DNA of 64,000 nucleotides from Caproiciproducens sp. CPB-2 (GCF_036287215.1 NZ_CP142860.1:2790001-2854000); one strand, 5' to 3'. Positions 8,984 through 18,208 are shown, counted from the first letter of the stretch. The notes: generated by a model not told the origin, from the letters alone. Translations and numbers: made by a program.

Positions 8984-10504
8984 ATGTTAAAAAGTAAATT
9001 CCCCCTGATTACCTGCCGTTTAACGGATAAAAACGGAAACGCCTTAAACCCATATGAACCGGGCGCGGTTCGCTATACGGAGCTATCGTCCCAAAATGAC
9101 CGTCCTCAGGAGCAGATCAGGCTCCCGGACGGGAAAACAGCCGTCCAAAGCATTGTGACCGTTCTGCTGGAGGGCTTCGTCACTGTGTCTCTGGACGGGA
9201 GCACGATGTCGGCCCCTCTTCCGTTCAGCATCATCCGGTGTATTTCCCTTTACGCGCCCCAAGGGACTCTGCTCCATTTTGCGGTAAGCAGCTTTCATTG
9301 CTGTGCCGTGCCGGTTTGTCCCAAAAGCGGCGCCGGTACCGACCGGGTCAAAATTTTTATCTATATCGACACCGCCGTCGATTCCAGATTAAAAGTAAAC
9401 CTCCGGATTCCGGAGGTGGATTCTTCCCTTACGGTAAAAAGCGCGGTCTGCATCCATGCCGACAGAATCTACGATTCTGTCCTTTTCAAAAGCGGAACCT
9501 CCCTGTATTATCAGAGCATGACCTTAAAAGCGGAGATTTACCAGTACAACGCTTTATCGGACGGAGTCAAAAAAGCATACACCAATCAGGACGAACTCAC
9601 CCAATACGGTGACAGGGGGATTCTGTCCCCACGGGAAGTCTCCTACTGCAACGTGTTTGTGAACGGGGTTCTGCAGCCAAAGAAAAACTACGTGATCACA
9701 AAAGGCCTTCTGCAGCTGACAACGAAAAACGCGCCCGCCGCAGGGCAGGCGGTGATGATTTTGTTCGTCACCCTCCGAAACGACTCCAATCAGAAGATGA
9801 CGGTCGTCAACGATCAGTACAACGCTGTTTCCGACGGCACGAAAAGGATCTTCACAAATGGGGATGAACTGAAAAAATACGGCGGCCGGGGCATCCCCGA
9901 CCCGAAAGAGGTCTCGTACTTCAATCTTTATGTCAACGGTGTGCTGCAGCCGACCGGAAACTATATCGTCCGCAAAGGGCTTCTGGAACTGACCACGACG
10001 GACGTTCCCGAAAAAGGACAGCTGGTCATTCTGGAGGCGCTGGTCATCAGGGACCCGGACGGCCATCTTTTCAAGACGGAAACGTATCAGTTCAACGCCC
10101 GCTCCAGCGAGAAAAAGATCTATACCGGTCAGGATCAGCTGCTGATGTACGGCGACAAAGGCATTCCGGGCCCGAAGCAAAGCGCCTATCTGAATCTGTT
10201 TGTCAACGGCGTCATTCAGCCGGGCGTCAATTACGCGGTTCAAAAGGGCTATCTCATTCTGAAAACGCAGGACGCCCCCATAGAAGGGGCTCCCATTTCC
10301 TTGCAGTATATCGACCCCCGCCCCGAAGGGCCCGTGCGCGGGTACGATATTTCCGATTCCGCTTTCCGAAGGTGGATCAGAAGATACTCGGAAGTGCCGG
10401 AAAACGAGCTTGCTTTCCTGCGGGAGTTCGGAACGATTCAAAAGCAGCTCGAAGTATCAGAAAAAAACGGAAGCATTCCGAAACAGGAACGCCCCGCTTT
10501 GTAA
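8984..10504 (+). CDS. Protein with three DUF4183-like 91-residue repeats
   Basis: The 506-residue product starts at ATG 8984 behind GGAGTG; upstream in-frame codons lack a ribosome site. Residues 1-185 are a beta-rich region with no recognised motif. From about residue 186 three repeats follow at 186, 277 and 368, exactly 91 residues apart. Each has the pattern YQYNA, a DEL..YG.(R/K)GI stretch, then a (V/L)NGVLQP..NY core and a G(L/Y)L.L.T segment, which I recognise as DUF4183. No signal peptide or membrane segment is seen. DUF4183 proteins are common in spore-forming Firmicutes and their function is not established. Divergence from a nonulosonic acid operon suggests a glycosylated surface or spore-coat protein, which is inference. 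Confidence 0.8.
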   Translation: MLKSKFPLITCRLTDKNGNALNPYEPGAVRYTELSSQNDRPQEQIRLPDGKTAVQSIVTVLLEGFVTVSLDGSTMSAPLPFSIIRCISLYAPQGTLLHFAVSSFHCCAVPVCPKSGAGTDRVKIFIYIDTAVDSRLKVNLRIPEVDSSLTVKSAVCIHADRIYDSVLFKSGTSLYYQSMTLKAEIYQYNALSDGVKKAYTNQDELTQYGDRGILSPREVSYCNVFVNGVLQPKKNYVITKGLLQLTTKNAPAAGQAVMILFVTLRNDSNQKMTVVNDQYNAVSDGTKRIFTNGDELKKYGGRGIPDPKEVSYFNLYVNGVLQPTGNYIVRKGLLELTTTDVPEKGQLVILEALVIRDPDGHLFKTETYQFNARSSEKKIYTGQDQLLMYGDKGIPGPKQSAYLNLFVNGVIQPGVNYAVQKGYLILKTQDAPIEGAPISLQYIDPRPEGPVRGYDISDSAFRRWIRRYSEVPENELAFLREFGTIQKQLEVSEKNGSIPKQERPAL

Positions 10505-10523
10505 TTAATCATATATCCAATAA

Positions 10524-10555
10524 CGCGAGGGACTGTTTCGCAACAGTCCCTCGCG
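10524..10555. terminator. Bidirectional hairpin terminator between convergent genes
   Basis: A perfect 14-bp stem (10524-10537 with 10542-10555) closes a TCGC loop. TTTCC follows on the plus side and TTATT on the minus side. It separates the plus-strand DUF4183 gene from the minus-strand kinase gene. Confidence 0.85.
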
Positions 10556-10570
10556 TTTCCATGGTTTTTT

Positions 10571-11470
10571 TCATCCGCACACCGGTTCCAAACGCGATTT
10601 CAGCACATCCTCGCGGTAAGGAATGGAGTCGGCCGCACCCATTTTCGACACCGCCATGGACGACGCGACGGACGCGACGCGCAGCGCTTCCGGAATGGTG
10701 TTTCCGTTGAGATAGGACGCCAAAAAATAACCGGTGAAGGTGTCTCCCGCGGCTGTGGTGTCGACCACCTCCACCCGATAGGTCCCGTGCGCGTATCTGT
10801 GCGCCTGATCTCCATAAATAACGCCCGCTTTTCCGAGCGTCAGGACCACCTTTGCGTTGGGATAACGGCGCAGCATCTCCTTCATCACTTCTTCCGGCTC
10901 CTTTTTTCCCGTAATCTGCGCTCCCTCAATTTCATTAATGAGGAAAACAGATACCTTCCGGAAATCACATACGGACAGGGAGCTGTCGAACGGAGACGGG
11001 TTCAGCGCAATCTGCATCTTTTTCTCATAGGCCTTGTCAATGATATCGTCGACAAGATTGATTTCATTCTGCAGCAGCACGAGGTCTCCCTCTCCGAAGT
11101 CCGCCAGAACCTCGTCTACAAATTCTTTTGTGTTCCGCCGGTTAGCTCCGCCGAACAGGACAATGCTGTTCTGACCCGCCCCGCTCACCTGAATGACCGC
11201 GTGACCGGTTCTCCGATCCACCGTGCGGATGTACCGGCAGTCAACGCCGTTTTCGCGGCAGGCATCCCGCAACCGTTCCCCATCCGGCCCCACCATCCCC
11301 GCGTGGCAGACCTCGGCCCCGGCTCTGGCCAGCGCCACGGACTGGTTCAGCCCTTTTCCGCCGCAGAACAGCTCCAGTTTGGTGGAAAAGATGGTTTCCC
11401 CCGGCTGAACGATATGCTCGACGGAATACACGTTATCGTAATTGAGAGATCCGAAATTCAGCACCTTCAT
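10571..11470 (-). CDS. PfkB-family (ribokinase-like) sugar kinase
   Basis: The 299-residue kinase starts at ATG 11468-11470 behind AAAGGAGA. It has the glycine-rich N-terminal PfkB segment FCGGKGLNQSVALARAG (about residues 34-50) and the C-terminal signature DTTAAGDTFTGYF, whose aspartate is the catalytic base. The length fits ribokinase. It is the last gene of the catabolic island, 122 bp after the DapA-like aldolase gene and preceded by a hairpin. Ribose, 2-keto-3-deoxy sugar acids or nucleosides are possible substrates. Pairing with a DapA-family lyase makes a keto-acid or sugar-acid route plausible. Confidence 0.85.
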   Translation of the reverse strand: MKVLNFGSLNYDNVYSVEHIVQPGETIFSTKLELFCGGKGLNQSVALARAGAEVCHAGMVGPDGERLRDACRENGVDCRYIRTVDRRTGHAVIQVSGAGQNSIVLFGGANRRNTKEFVDEVLADFGEGDLVLLQNEINLVDDIIDKAYEKKMQIALNPSPFDSSLSVCDFRKVSVFLINEIEGAQITGKKEPEEVMKEMLRRYPNAKVVLTLGKAGVIYGDQAHRYAHGTYRVEVVDTTAAGDTFTGYFLASYLNGNTIPEALRVASVASSMAVSKMGAADSIPYREDVLKSRLEPVCG

Positions 11471-11490
11471 AAAAATATCTCCTTTAATCA

Positions 11491-11527
11491 AATACCGGCA
11501 CGCGCGATTTTCAGCGGTGCCGGTATT
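11491..11527 (-). terminator. Intercistronic hairpin before the PfkB kinase gene
   Basis: A perfect 11-bp inverted repeat (11491-11501 with 11517-11527) with a 15-nt loop lies just upstream of the kinase ribosome site on the minus strand, followed by TTGATT. It could be a leaky terminator or an RNA-processing stem tuning kinase expression relative to the aldolase. Confidence 0.6.
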
Positions 11528-11592
11528 GCCGTGTCAGATTTTAATTTTTCCGGCCGTATTCAGGGGAGGCCGTCTGTAAGACAAAGGAAAGC

Positions 11593-12495
11593 TTATTTCA
11601 TGTTTGCAAGAAGCTTTTCGATCTTCTTTTTGTTTTCCGCATCCAGATCGCCCAGCGGCTTGCGGGGCAGGCCCACGTCCAAGCCCTGTGCGGTCAGCGT
11701 ATATTTGCAGATTTCCTGCCAGTGCGGAACGCCGTTGACCTTGTCGTTGAAGAAGTAGTCTATGTAATCCTGCATATTATATTGCTCGGCGATCGCTTTG
11801 TCAACATTCTTTTCCTTGCAGGCGTCAAGCAGCGCGCGGCACTGTTTGGGAAGAACCGCCGGGAAACCGGACAGCCAGCCGTCCGCGCCGGCGAGCAGGC
11901 CCTCCATTGCGCAGTAGTCGTGGCCGTAAAACACGCTGAGCCTGTCGCCGCAGTAGTACTTCAGCTCGTGGACTCTGTTCGGGTCGCCGTGGGCGGCTTT
12001 AATGGACTGGATGGTGCCGTCGTCGACCAGCGACTGTACTTCGTTATGGTTGAGCTCGTAGCCCGCAAACCAGGGATTGTTGTAGATCATGATGTCGATG
12101 TCGAGGGCGGCTCTCAGATCGCGGAAGTGCTGTAAAACGGCTTTCTTGTGGGGATTGAGGTAGAACGGAAGAATCACCATGACGCAGTCGGCGCCCTGCT
12201 CCTGAGCAAATTTACTCATCTTGATGGTGTTCAGCGTGTCGTATCTGCCGGTGCCGCAGACCAGCGGAACCTGACCGCCGAGAAAGCTTGCGACGTGAGC
12301 GATAATTTCCCTCTGCTCCTCCATATTCATCGCGATGTTTTCACCGGTGCTGCCGCACACGGAAATGGACTGTGCGCCGTTGTCCAGAAGCCAGGTCAGG
12401 TATTTTTCCATGCCCTTTTTGTTGTAGGTCTGGTCTGCGTTCCAGATTGTCATGGATGCCGGAGTTAAGCCATAAGCCTTTTTGATTTTTTTCAT
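11593..12495 (-). CDS. DapA/N-acetylneuraminate lyase family aldolase
   Basis: The 300-residue product belongs to the class I aldolase superfamily of DapA, NanA and KdgA. GSTGEN near residue 48 is the family motif, YNNPW (about 137-141) contains the conserved tyrosine, and IKAAHGD holds the Schiff-base lysine (usual form IK..SGD). Length matches DHDPS. It sits between its likely regulator (GntR, 12660-13310) and a sugar kinase, with an AT-rich operator-like site 50-100 bp upstream. This points to catabolism of a keto-acid or sugar acid rather than lysine synthesis. The exact substrate is not readable. Confidence 0.85.
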   Translation of the reverse strand: MKKIKKAYGLTPASMTIWNADQTYNKKGMEKYLTWLLDNGAQSISVCGSTGENIAMNMEEQREIIAHVASFLGGQVPLVCGTGRYDTLNTIKMSKFAQEQGADCVMVILPFYLNPHKKAVLQHFRDLRAALDIDIMIYNNPWFAGYELNHNEVQSLVDDGTIQSIKAAHGDPNRVHELKYYCGDRLSVFYGHDYCAMEGLLAGADGWLSGFPAVLPKQCRALLDACKEKNVDKAIAEQYNMQDYIDYFFNDKVNGVPHWQEICKYTLTAQGLDVGLPRKPLGDLDAENKKKIEKLLANMK

Positions 12496-12550
12496 TGTGT
12501 TGCTCTCCTTTTTTATTTTTAATCAGCCTCTCTGCTTGCTGATTAATTAC

Positions 12551-12590
12551 ATATTTAAAATTAAAAATAAAAAATTTTTAATTTTATAAA
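12551..12590. promoter_or_regulatory. AT-rich operator-like site upstream of the DapA-like gene
   Basis: This 40-bp tract is almost pure A+T and contains an A6T5 core at 12569-12579 flanked by near-symmetrical AAATT/AATTTT arms. The same A6T5-7 core recurs upstream of three other transcription units of this island (13386-13407, 20699-20720, 21525-21541). It is a candidate operator for the GntR paralogues. Confidence 0.5.
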
Positions 12591-12659
12591 AATGAAGCGG
12601 CTTCCGCCACCTGGATTTTTGATATACCGCCCGCACGGGTTTGCGCCTTTGCGGCGCTG

Positions 12660-13310
12660 TTACTCCCTGTCGCTCAGGCGGCTGACGATTTTTTCGGCGG
12701 CCGTGTTGATATGGAAGTCAATCACTTCCTCCGCCGCCTTGTAATCGTAAACTTTTAATGTGCGGAGCAATTGAAAATGCTCGTCGACCGCGATGGACTG
12801 CTGATCCTCTCCGTGCGGCGCTATCAGGTAACTGGACACTTCGAACTGGCCCTGCACTTTTACGTAGACGCTGTCCAGACATTCGTTTCCTCCGCATTTG
12901 ACAAGCTGTTTGTGAAAAAGCATATCCAGCTTGCGCGACTCGGCGATTTTGCCTTCAATCAGCGTACAGGCGCATCGGTCGGCAATCTGGGTCAGTTCCG
13001 TGATGCGAATGCTTTCATTGGAGCAGATCTGTTTGATTGCAAACTTTTCCAGAAGGAGCCTTACCGCACAGATATCATAAATCTGTTCCCGGGTGAACTT
13101 CGGAACGACAACCTTGCCGCTGTTGGTAAGCGTCAGCATTCCTTCCACGCTCATCGCCTTGACCGCCTGAATGATCGGCGTGCGGCTTATTTCGTATTGT
13201 TCGGCAATCTCGTCGATAAACAGCTGCTGGCCGGGGACCCATTCCCCGTTGATAATGCAGTCCTTCAGTTTGTCGATTACAATCAGATCCAGATTCTTTT
13301 TTACTGACAT
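12660..13310 (-). CDS. GntR-family (FadR/FCD-like) transcriptional regulator 1
   Basis: The 216-residue protein has an N-terminal winged helix (about residues 10-75; SRTPIIQAVKAM is the recognition region) and an all-helical C-terminal effector domain with conserved histidines (DMLFHKQL; HINTAAEKI), as in the FCD subfamily. I place the start at ATG 13308-13310, because the paralogue at 20768-21442 begins with the equivalent sequence; a GTG two codons earlier is also possible. It lies within the island it probably controls, with a perfect AT-rich palindrome 75-100 bp upstream of its start. The ligand is unknown. Confidence 0.87.
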   Translation of the reverse strand: MSVKKNLDLIVIDKLKDCIINGEWVPGQQLFIDEIAEQYEISRTPIIQAVKAMSVEGMLTLTNSGKVVVPKFTREQIYDICAVRLLLEKFAIKQICSNESIRITELTQIADRCACTLIEGKIAESRKLDMLFHKQLVKCGGNECLDSVYVKVQGQFEVSSYLIAPHGEDQQSIAVDEHFQLLRTLKVYDYKAAEEVIDFHINTAAEKIVSRLSDRE

Positions 13311-13385
13311 GTACACTCACTCATTAACTTTCTTAGGATGTATTTATCATAGCATTTTCAGATATCCATGTCAATAAATAAATTT

Positions 13386-13407
13386 AAAATAAAAAATTTT
13401 TTATTTT
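13386..13407. promoter_or_regulatory. Perfect 22-bp AT palindrome upstream of GntR regulator 1
   Basis: The site reads A4-T-A6-T6-A-T4, a perfect palindrome located between the LarA-like gene and the GntR start. An almost identical palindrome lies upstream of the dehydrogenase gene (20699-20720). Repetition at promoters of the same island suggests a GntR operator and autoregulation. Confidence 0.6.
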
Positions 13408-13430
13408 GTATTATCCAACGTCCAACCCGC

Positions 13431-14720
13431 TCAAAGAAGAAAACCCTTTTCGTCAAACTGCATTTCTTCCGGACCGCCGGCCAGTTCCACGTCTTCCCTG
13501 TCCCGGATTTCTTCATACAGCGCTTCCGACACCTGAATCCGGTCCAGAGAAAGCGTATTTCTGACTCTCGCGATACGGACGCGGTCGAAGCGGGTCCCGT
13601 TGCAGGTCCGGATACAGAGGAGCAAGGCTTCCCGGTCATTGTTGGCGTACATCGGGATACGCCCGGCGTTAAGCACCGTCGCGGTGACGGCGTTTATCCA
13701 GGTAGGCTCCCAGTCGACCTCGTTCAGGCAACGGCGGGTAGAAATATCCGCCATTGCCAGCCCGCTGCCATTGTGATGGGTTTCCCGCGTCAGTCCGCGG
13801 ATAAACAGCTTTTTGGCGTGGAATTCGCCGGGAAACCCTTCGGAGGTATTCCTCCCCACAATATTGGGATCATAGCCGTTTCCGCTGATATTTTTTCCGA
13901 TTTCGTCAAGGATGAGGACGTCGCAGTCCCCGAATTTGAATTTGGGCATCCTCCTTTTGGCGACCTCCAGCAGTTCCGCGTCCTTTTGAAGGAGCCCTTC
14001 CTTTTCGCAGACTTCCAGACTGCAGATTTCGTCATATGCGTTCTGCACCACTCCGACCGCAAAAACGACGGGGGCCTTTTCCAGAAATATCTGCACAATT
14101 TTGGGGATCAGTTCCGCAAAGCGTCCGAACCCCTCCATATGGAACATGGACGCCCCTTTATGCTTTGCAAGCCCGATGGCAATCATCTTCGCCATCCCGC
14201 TTTCGTGCTTTCCCCTGAAATTCGTGTGCGGCTTGACTTTATTGAACACGACGATCCCGTCGGACTCCCATGCGTTTCTGTCGCAGTAAAGAGGGGTTCA
14301 GTCCGGCAGCTCGCCGTACCGGACCACCTCCATGGAAGAAAGGATGGGTACCCCTATGGATTCCTCCGTGACGTGGTACCCCGCAAGCAATTCCCTCTGG
14401 CCTTCGGCGGTCGCACCGCCGTGGCTCCCCATTGCGGGAACAAGGAACGGCTCCGCCCCCCATTCTTTCAGAATACCGCAGACGCTTTTCAGTATCAGCA
14501 CCAGATGGGGGATTCCCCGGCTGCCCACGGTCAGGCAGATCCGCCTGCCGCGGAAACGCTCCCTGTTTTCCAGATTGTTCTCCATCTGGAAACGGATGTG
14601 CCGTGCGAGATCCGTAATCTTACCGGCATCATATTTCTGCCGGATGGTCACCATTTTCGGGATGACGACATGCTCCATTCCCTGAACCGTCAGATGGACT
14701 TCGGGAAAATCAATATACAT
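13431..14720 (-). pseudogene. LarA-like (DUF2088) racemase/epimerase gene with one in-frame TGA
   Basis: Read as one frame, the gene encodes 429 residues, the normal size for LarA-family nickel-pincer racemases, but codon 141 (14298-14300) is TGA. The same frame continues without further stops. The upstream part holds the N-terminal LarA domain with PAMGSHGGAT; the downstream part holds NKVKPHTNF, SGMAKM and an MFHMEG motif, matching the histidine and lysine positions that bind the Ni-pincer cofactor. The interrupted site reads ELPD-stop-TPLY, where glycine (GGA) would be expected, so a single G-to-T change explains it. It may be a pseudogene, a sequencing error or a read-through case. It lies 30 bp after livF. 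LarA relatives racemise lactate, malate or sugar acids. Confidence 0.75.
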
Positions 14721-14750
14721 CGTCGGTTCTCCTTTGACCCGGGCGGCGTG

Positions 14751-15461
14751 TCAGCCGCCCAGATACGCCTTCTTGATTTCGTCGCTGTTCAGGAGCGTGT
14801 CGCTGTCGCCGGAAGCGGTGACCAGACCGTTTTCCAGCACATAACAGCGGTTGGAAACGCTCAGAGCCATATAAGCGTTCTGCTCCACGATAATAATCGG
14901 GATATTCATCATTTTATTGACCTTGACCAATACGTTGAACATATCGTCCACAATGACCGGCGCCAGTCCCAGAGACGGCTCGTCGCACATCAGCAGCAGC
15001 GGGTCGCTCATCAGTCCGCGCGCGATCGCCAGCATCTGCTGTTCGCCGCCGCTGAGACTTCCGGCCTTCTGACCGGCGCGTTCCTTCAGCCTGGGAAAGA
15101 GCTCATACATGGAATCAAGATGCTCGTTCAGCTGCTTTTTGGAAAACGTTTTTGAATACGCGCCCATTTCCAGATTGTTCAGCACGGTCATGTTCGGGAA
15201 CACCTCGCGTCCCTCCGGGATGTATACGATCCCCTTACGCATAATCATGTGGGTCTTCTTATCCGTGATATTTTCGCCACGGTACTCGATAGTGCCGTTT
15301 CTGGCCTTTACCACTCCCATAATGCAGTTCATCAGGGTCGTTTTTCCCGCGCCGTTGGAACCGATAATCGAAATGATTTCCCCGTCACCGATTTCCATGG
15401 AGATATTATGTAACGCCTGCACCTTGCCGTAAAAAGCGTCTATTCCGTTAATTTTAAGCAA
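14751..15461 (-). CDS. livF: LIV-type ABC transporter ATPase (LivF)
   Basis: The 236-residue ATPase has Walker A GSNGAGKTT, a signature LSGGEQQ and Walker B LLLMCDEPSLGL, with the LivF-type VEQNAY H-loop variant instead of histidine. It energises uptake together with LivG, LivM, LivH and the lipoprotein LivJ. It follows livG by about 20 bp. The family imports branched-chain amino acids, urea, amides or short acids. The surrounding racemase, aldolase and dehydrogenase suggest a hydroxy-acid or related substrate here, which is inference. Confidence 0.92.
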   Translation of the reverse strand: MLKINGIDAFYGKVQALHNISMEIGDGEIISIIGSNGAGKTTLMNCIMGVVKARNGTIEYRGENITDKKTHMIMRKGIVYIPEGREVFPNMTVLNNLEMGAYSKTFSKKQLNEHLDSMYELFPRLKERAGQKAGSLSGGEQQMLAIARGLMSDPLLLMCDEPSLGLAPVIVDDMFNVLVKVNKMMNIPIIIVEQNAYMALSVSNRCYVLENGLVTASGDSDTLLNSDEIKKAYLGG

Positions 15462-15481
15462 TCTTCACACCTCCCGCCGTA

Positions 15482-16264
15482 TTAGTTCCGGCTCTGTGCC
15501 TGATATTTGCGCCCCAGGTACGCCTTGATGACCTCGTCGTTGTTCTGGATTTCCTTCGGCGTCCCCTCGGCGATTTTTGAGCCGAAATTCAGCACCGTAA
15601 TTTTGCTGCTGATCTTCATGATAACGTCCATATTGTGCTCGATCAGGAAAAAGTCGGTTCCGTCCTCGTATACCTTCATAATAACCTTGACCAGTTCCGA
15701 ACGCTCCGAAGGGTTCAGCCCCGCCGCCGGTTCGTCCAGAAGGATCAGCTTCGGGCCGGTCATCAGGGCGCGGGCCAGCTCTGAAATTTTCTGTCTGCCG
15801 TAGGGCAGGTTTTCCATCAGCTCGTCCTTCCATTTATACATGCCGATATAGTCAAGAATCTGCTCCGCTTTTTCCTTCAGCAGCTTTTCTTCCTTCTGCG
15901 CGCCGCGCATGTTGAACAGGCCCTTCAAAATTCCCATGGGTGCTATCTCGTGCCCGCCGACCATGACATTTTCCAGCAGCGTCATGCTGGGGAACACCTT
16001 GATGTTCTGAAACGTTCTGCCGATGCCGGAACGGGCCACCTGAAAGGTGGGAAGCCCGGAAATGGTCTTTCCGTCCAGCTGTACCTCGCCGGAGGTGAGT
16101 GGAGTTACGCCCGTAATCAAGTTGATGGTGGTGGTTTTTCCGGCTCCGTTCGGACCGATCAGAGCGTGGATCGTACGGTGTTCCATGGTGAGCGACAGAT
16201 CGTTTACCGCCACAAGTCCCTGAAAACGTTTTATAATGTTGCTGACCTGCAATAAACTACTCAT
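15482..16264 (-). CDS. livG: LIV-type ABC transporter ATPase (LivG)
   Basis: The 260-residue ATPase has Walker A GPNGAGKTT, a LivG-type signature region LPYGRQ in place of LSGGQ, Walker B LILLDEPAAGLN and the H-loop IEHNMD. Start ATG 16262-16264 overlaps the livM stop by 8 bp behind AGGCGGTG; a longer upstream reading has no ribosome site. It partners LivF at the membrane permeases. Length is typical. Confidence 0.92.
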   Translation of the reverse strand: MSSLLQVSNIIKRFQGLVAVNDLSLTMEHRTIHALIGPNGAGKTTTINLITGVTPLTSGEVQLDGKTISGLPTFQVARSGIGRTFQNIKVFPSMTLLENVMVGGHEIAPMGILKGLFNMRGAQKEEKLLKEKAEQILDYIGMYKWKDELMENLPYGRQKISELARALMTGPKLILLDEPAAGLNPSERSELVKVIMKVYEDGTDFFLIEHNMDVIMKISSKITVLNFGSKIAEGTPKEIQNNDEVIKAYLGRKYQAQSRN

Positions 16265-17249
16265 TTTCCGCACCGCCTTGCTGTGTTTTTCGTCCCGCAC
16301 ATTTCTTTCTCAGCCAGCGGCACAGCCTTCTGATCCCGTCGCCCCAGCCGTTCGGCAGAAAAATCGCGCCGAGGACGATAATGGTGGCGAAAACCAGCTG
16401 ATAGTAAGTCCCCAAAAACCTTAAAACCTCCGGCAGGGCGGTCACGATCACCGCACCCACCACGTTGCCGACCACGGAGCCGATACCGCCCACCATCAGC
16501 ATGATGACGAAGTTGGCGGAAAGGTCCGTATTGAAGGTGGATGGATTCATATAACCCATGTAATGCGCGTACATGCTGCCGCCTATCGAACCGAACACAG
16601 CGGCAAGGGTAAACGCCTTGATTTTTACGCTCGCGATATTCACCCCGCACATTTCCACCGCTTCCACATTGTCGCGCAGGGATTTAAACACCCTGCCCCA
16701 CTTGGAGTATGTAATCCGGCACGCGATGAAAAAGGCGATCAGGGCAATCATCAGAAAAAGGTAATACACGCTCTGCTGTGTGTTGAATTTGAACCCGAAA
16801 ATGGAAAAGGGGGGAATCTGGCGCAGTCCCTGCGTGCCGCCGGTAACATCGTTCAGGTTTGCGCAGAGCAGCCTGACCACTTCCGCAAAGCCGATGGTGG
16901 TGAGGGACAGATAAACGCCCTTGATGCGAAGGCTTGGAAAGCCGAGGCCAACGCCGATCAGAAGGCCCATGCAAACCGCGGCCAGCATCCCGAGCCACGG
17001 GGAAATCCCCAGATTTTTGGAAAGCAGCGCGGAGGTATAGGCCCCCAGAGCGAAGATGCCGGCTGTCCCCAGATTCATCTGGCCGGTCAGGCCGGTGATA
17101 AAATTCAGTCCCAGCACAATGACGATGTTGATCAGAAGACGGTTGATCACCAGCATATAATAATCGTTTTTGACAAATACGGGCACCAACAGCGTGAAGA
17201 TGCCCAATAAAACGATGCCGGCCAGTTTTGTGATATTTGATTTTGTCAT
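16257..17249 (-). CDS. livM: LIV-type ABC transporter permease (LivM)
   Basis: The 330-residue integral membrane protein has about ten hydrophobic segments. The conserved LivM region GVYLSLTTIGFAEVVRL and the loop SKWGRVFKSLRDNVEAVEMCG contact the ATPases. A short basic tail (RRLCRWLRKKC) ends the protein. It forms the translocation channel with LivH, whose stop lies 13 bp upstream. Confidence 0.92.
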   Translation of the reverse strand: MTKSNITKLAGIVLLGIFTLLVPVFVKNDYYMLVINRLLINIVIVLGLNFITGLTGQMNLGTAGIFALGAYTSALLSKNLGISPWLGMLAAVCMGLLIGVGLGFPSLRIKGVYLSLTTIGFAEVVRLLCANLNDVTGGTQGLRQIPPFSIFGFKFNTQQSVYYLFLMIALIAFFIACRITYSKWGRVFKSLRDNVEAVEMCGVNIASVKIKAFTLAAVFGSIGGSMYAHYMGYMNPSTFNTDLSANFVIMLMVGGIGSVVGNVVGAVIVTALPEVLRFLGTYYQLVFATIIVLGAIFLPNGWGDGIRRLCRWLRKKCAGRKTQQGGAENE

Positions 17250-17262
17250 ACCGCCACCCCTT

Positions 17263-18132
17263 TCATGCTCTCTTGCCCAGTATTCCGCCGGGACGAATCA
17301 GTAAGAACAAAATGAGAAGAACAAAGGATACGACATCCTTATACACCGCGGGCAAAACCGCAACGGAAAGATTTTCAACAATTCCGATAATCAGGCCGCC
17401 CAGAATGGCGCCTGGCATATATCCGAACCCGCCGATCACGCCGGCTGAAAAGCCCTTCAGCCCGATCATGGAAGCCATATTCACATCAATGTTGAACAGC
17501 GGGATAATCAGCATACCAATGATGCAGCAGATAATGGAACTGATTCCTGTTGTGATGCAGATGTTCTGGGACACGTTGATTCCCATCAGCGCCGCCGCTT
17601 TTTTGTTCTGTGCGACGCAGCGCATGGCCTTGCCGGTTTTGGTAAAAGTGAGAAAGGTCTGCAGACAGGCGACGACAATAATGGAGACAATGCAGATGTA
17701 AAGATTTGCCTTTGTAATGCTGATGTCATGGATAATCACATTTCCCGTCAGCCAGTTAGGGACGGTAAAGGGAATCGGCCCCCAAATCAGACGGGTGGCT
17801 TCGTAAAGAATTCTGCCAAGCATAATTGTGCCCATGACGGCGAAAATGGTGGAACGCATGTTTCTCAGCGGGTTGAAGATGGTGGATGCGACCAGCGCCC
17901 CGACGATACCGGAGACGATCATCGCGATGATCACCGACAGCCAGGAATTAAGGCCCAGCCCCAACACCAGAGTTCCTCCGAAAATATATGCGCCCAGGGT
18001 AATCAGCTTATCATGGCTGAAATTAAGCAAGCCTGTAGAGTTCCAGACGAGTGTATATTCTATGCCGACCAAAGCATAGATAAAGCCCAGCGCGATCCCG
18101 CTGACCAAAAGTTGAATCAATATTGCCAACAT
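17263..18132 (-). CDS. livH: LIV-type ABC transporter permease (LivH)
   Basis: The 289-residue permease has eight or so membrane segments and the LivH motif GLNFSHDKLITLGAY-like region near residue 40, plus TKTGKAMRCVAQNKKAAALMGI, the ATPase-contacting loop. I start it at ATG 18130-18132, eight bases after AAGGAG; a GTG three codons upstream overlaps that site. A large hairpin separates it from livJ, allowing more binding protein than permease. Confidence 0.9.
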   Translation of the reverse strand: MLAILIQLLVSGIALGFIYALVGIEYTLVWNSTGLLNFSHDKLITLGAYIFGGTLVLGLGLNSWLSVIIAMIVSGIVGALVASTIFNPLRNMRSTIFAVMGTIMLGRILYEATRLIWGPIPFTVPNWLTGNVIIHDISITKANLYICIVSIIVVACLQTFLTFTKTGKAMRCVAQNKKAAALMGINVSQNICITTGISSIICCIIGMLIIPLFNIDVNMASMIGLKGFSAGVIGGFGYMPGAILGGLIIGIVENLSVAVLPAVYKDVVSFVLLILFLLIRPGGILGKRA

Positions 18133-18165
18133 GGCTTGCACTCCTTTTCTACATGCGGATCATCG

Positions 18166-18208
18166 TTATATGCCTCCCCGCCATAAACGATGTGAGGGAG
18201 GCATATAA
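18166..18208 (-). terminator. Intercistronic hairpin between livJ and livH
   Basis: A perfect 13-bp inverted repeat (18166-18178 with 18196-18208) encloses a 17-nt loop, with no U-tract on either side. It lies just after the binding-protein gene, where such stems commonly stabilise the upstream message or attenuate the downstream permease genes. Confidence 0.65.

Noticed and set aside
14298..14300. Selenocysteine at the LarA-like TGA
   Set aside because: The expected residue is glycine rather than cysteine, and I see no convincing SECIS-like hairpin at the required distance. Kept only as a check.
13368..15155. A 595-codon plus-strand ORF
   Set aside because: It lies antisense to the LarA-like and livF genes, has no ribosome site and no recognisable domain. 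Long antisense frames are common at this base composition.
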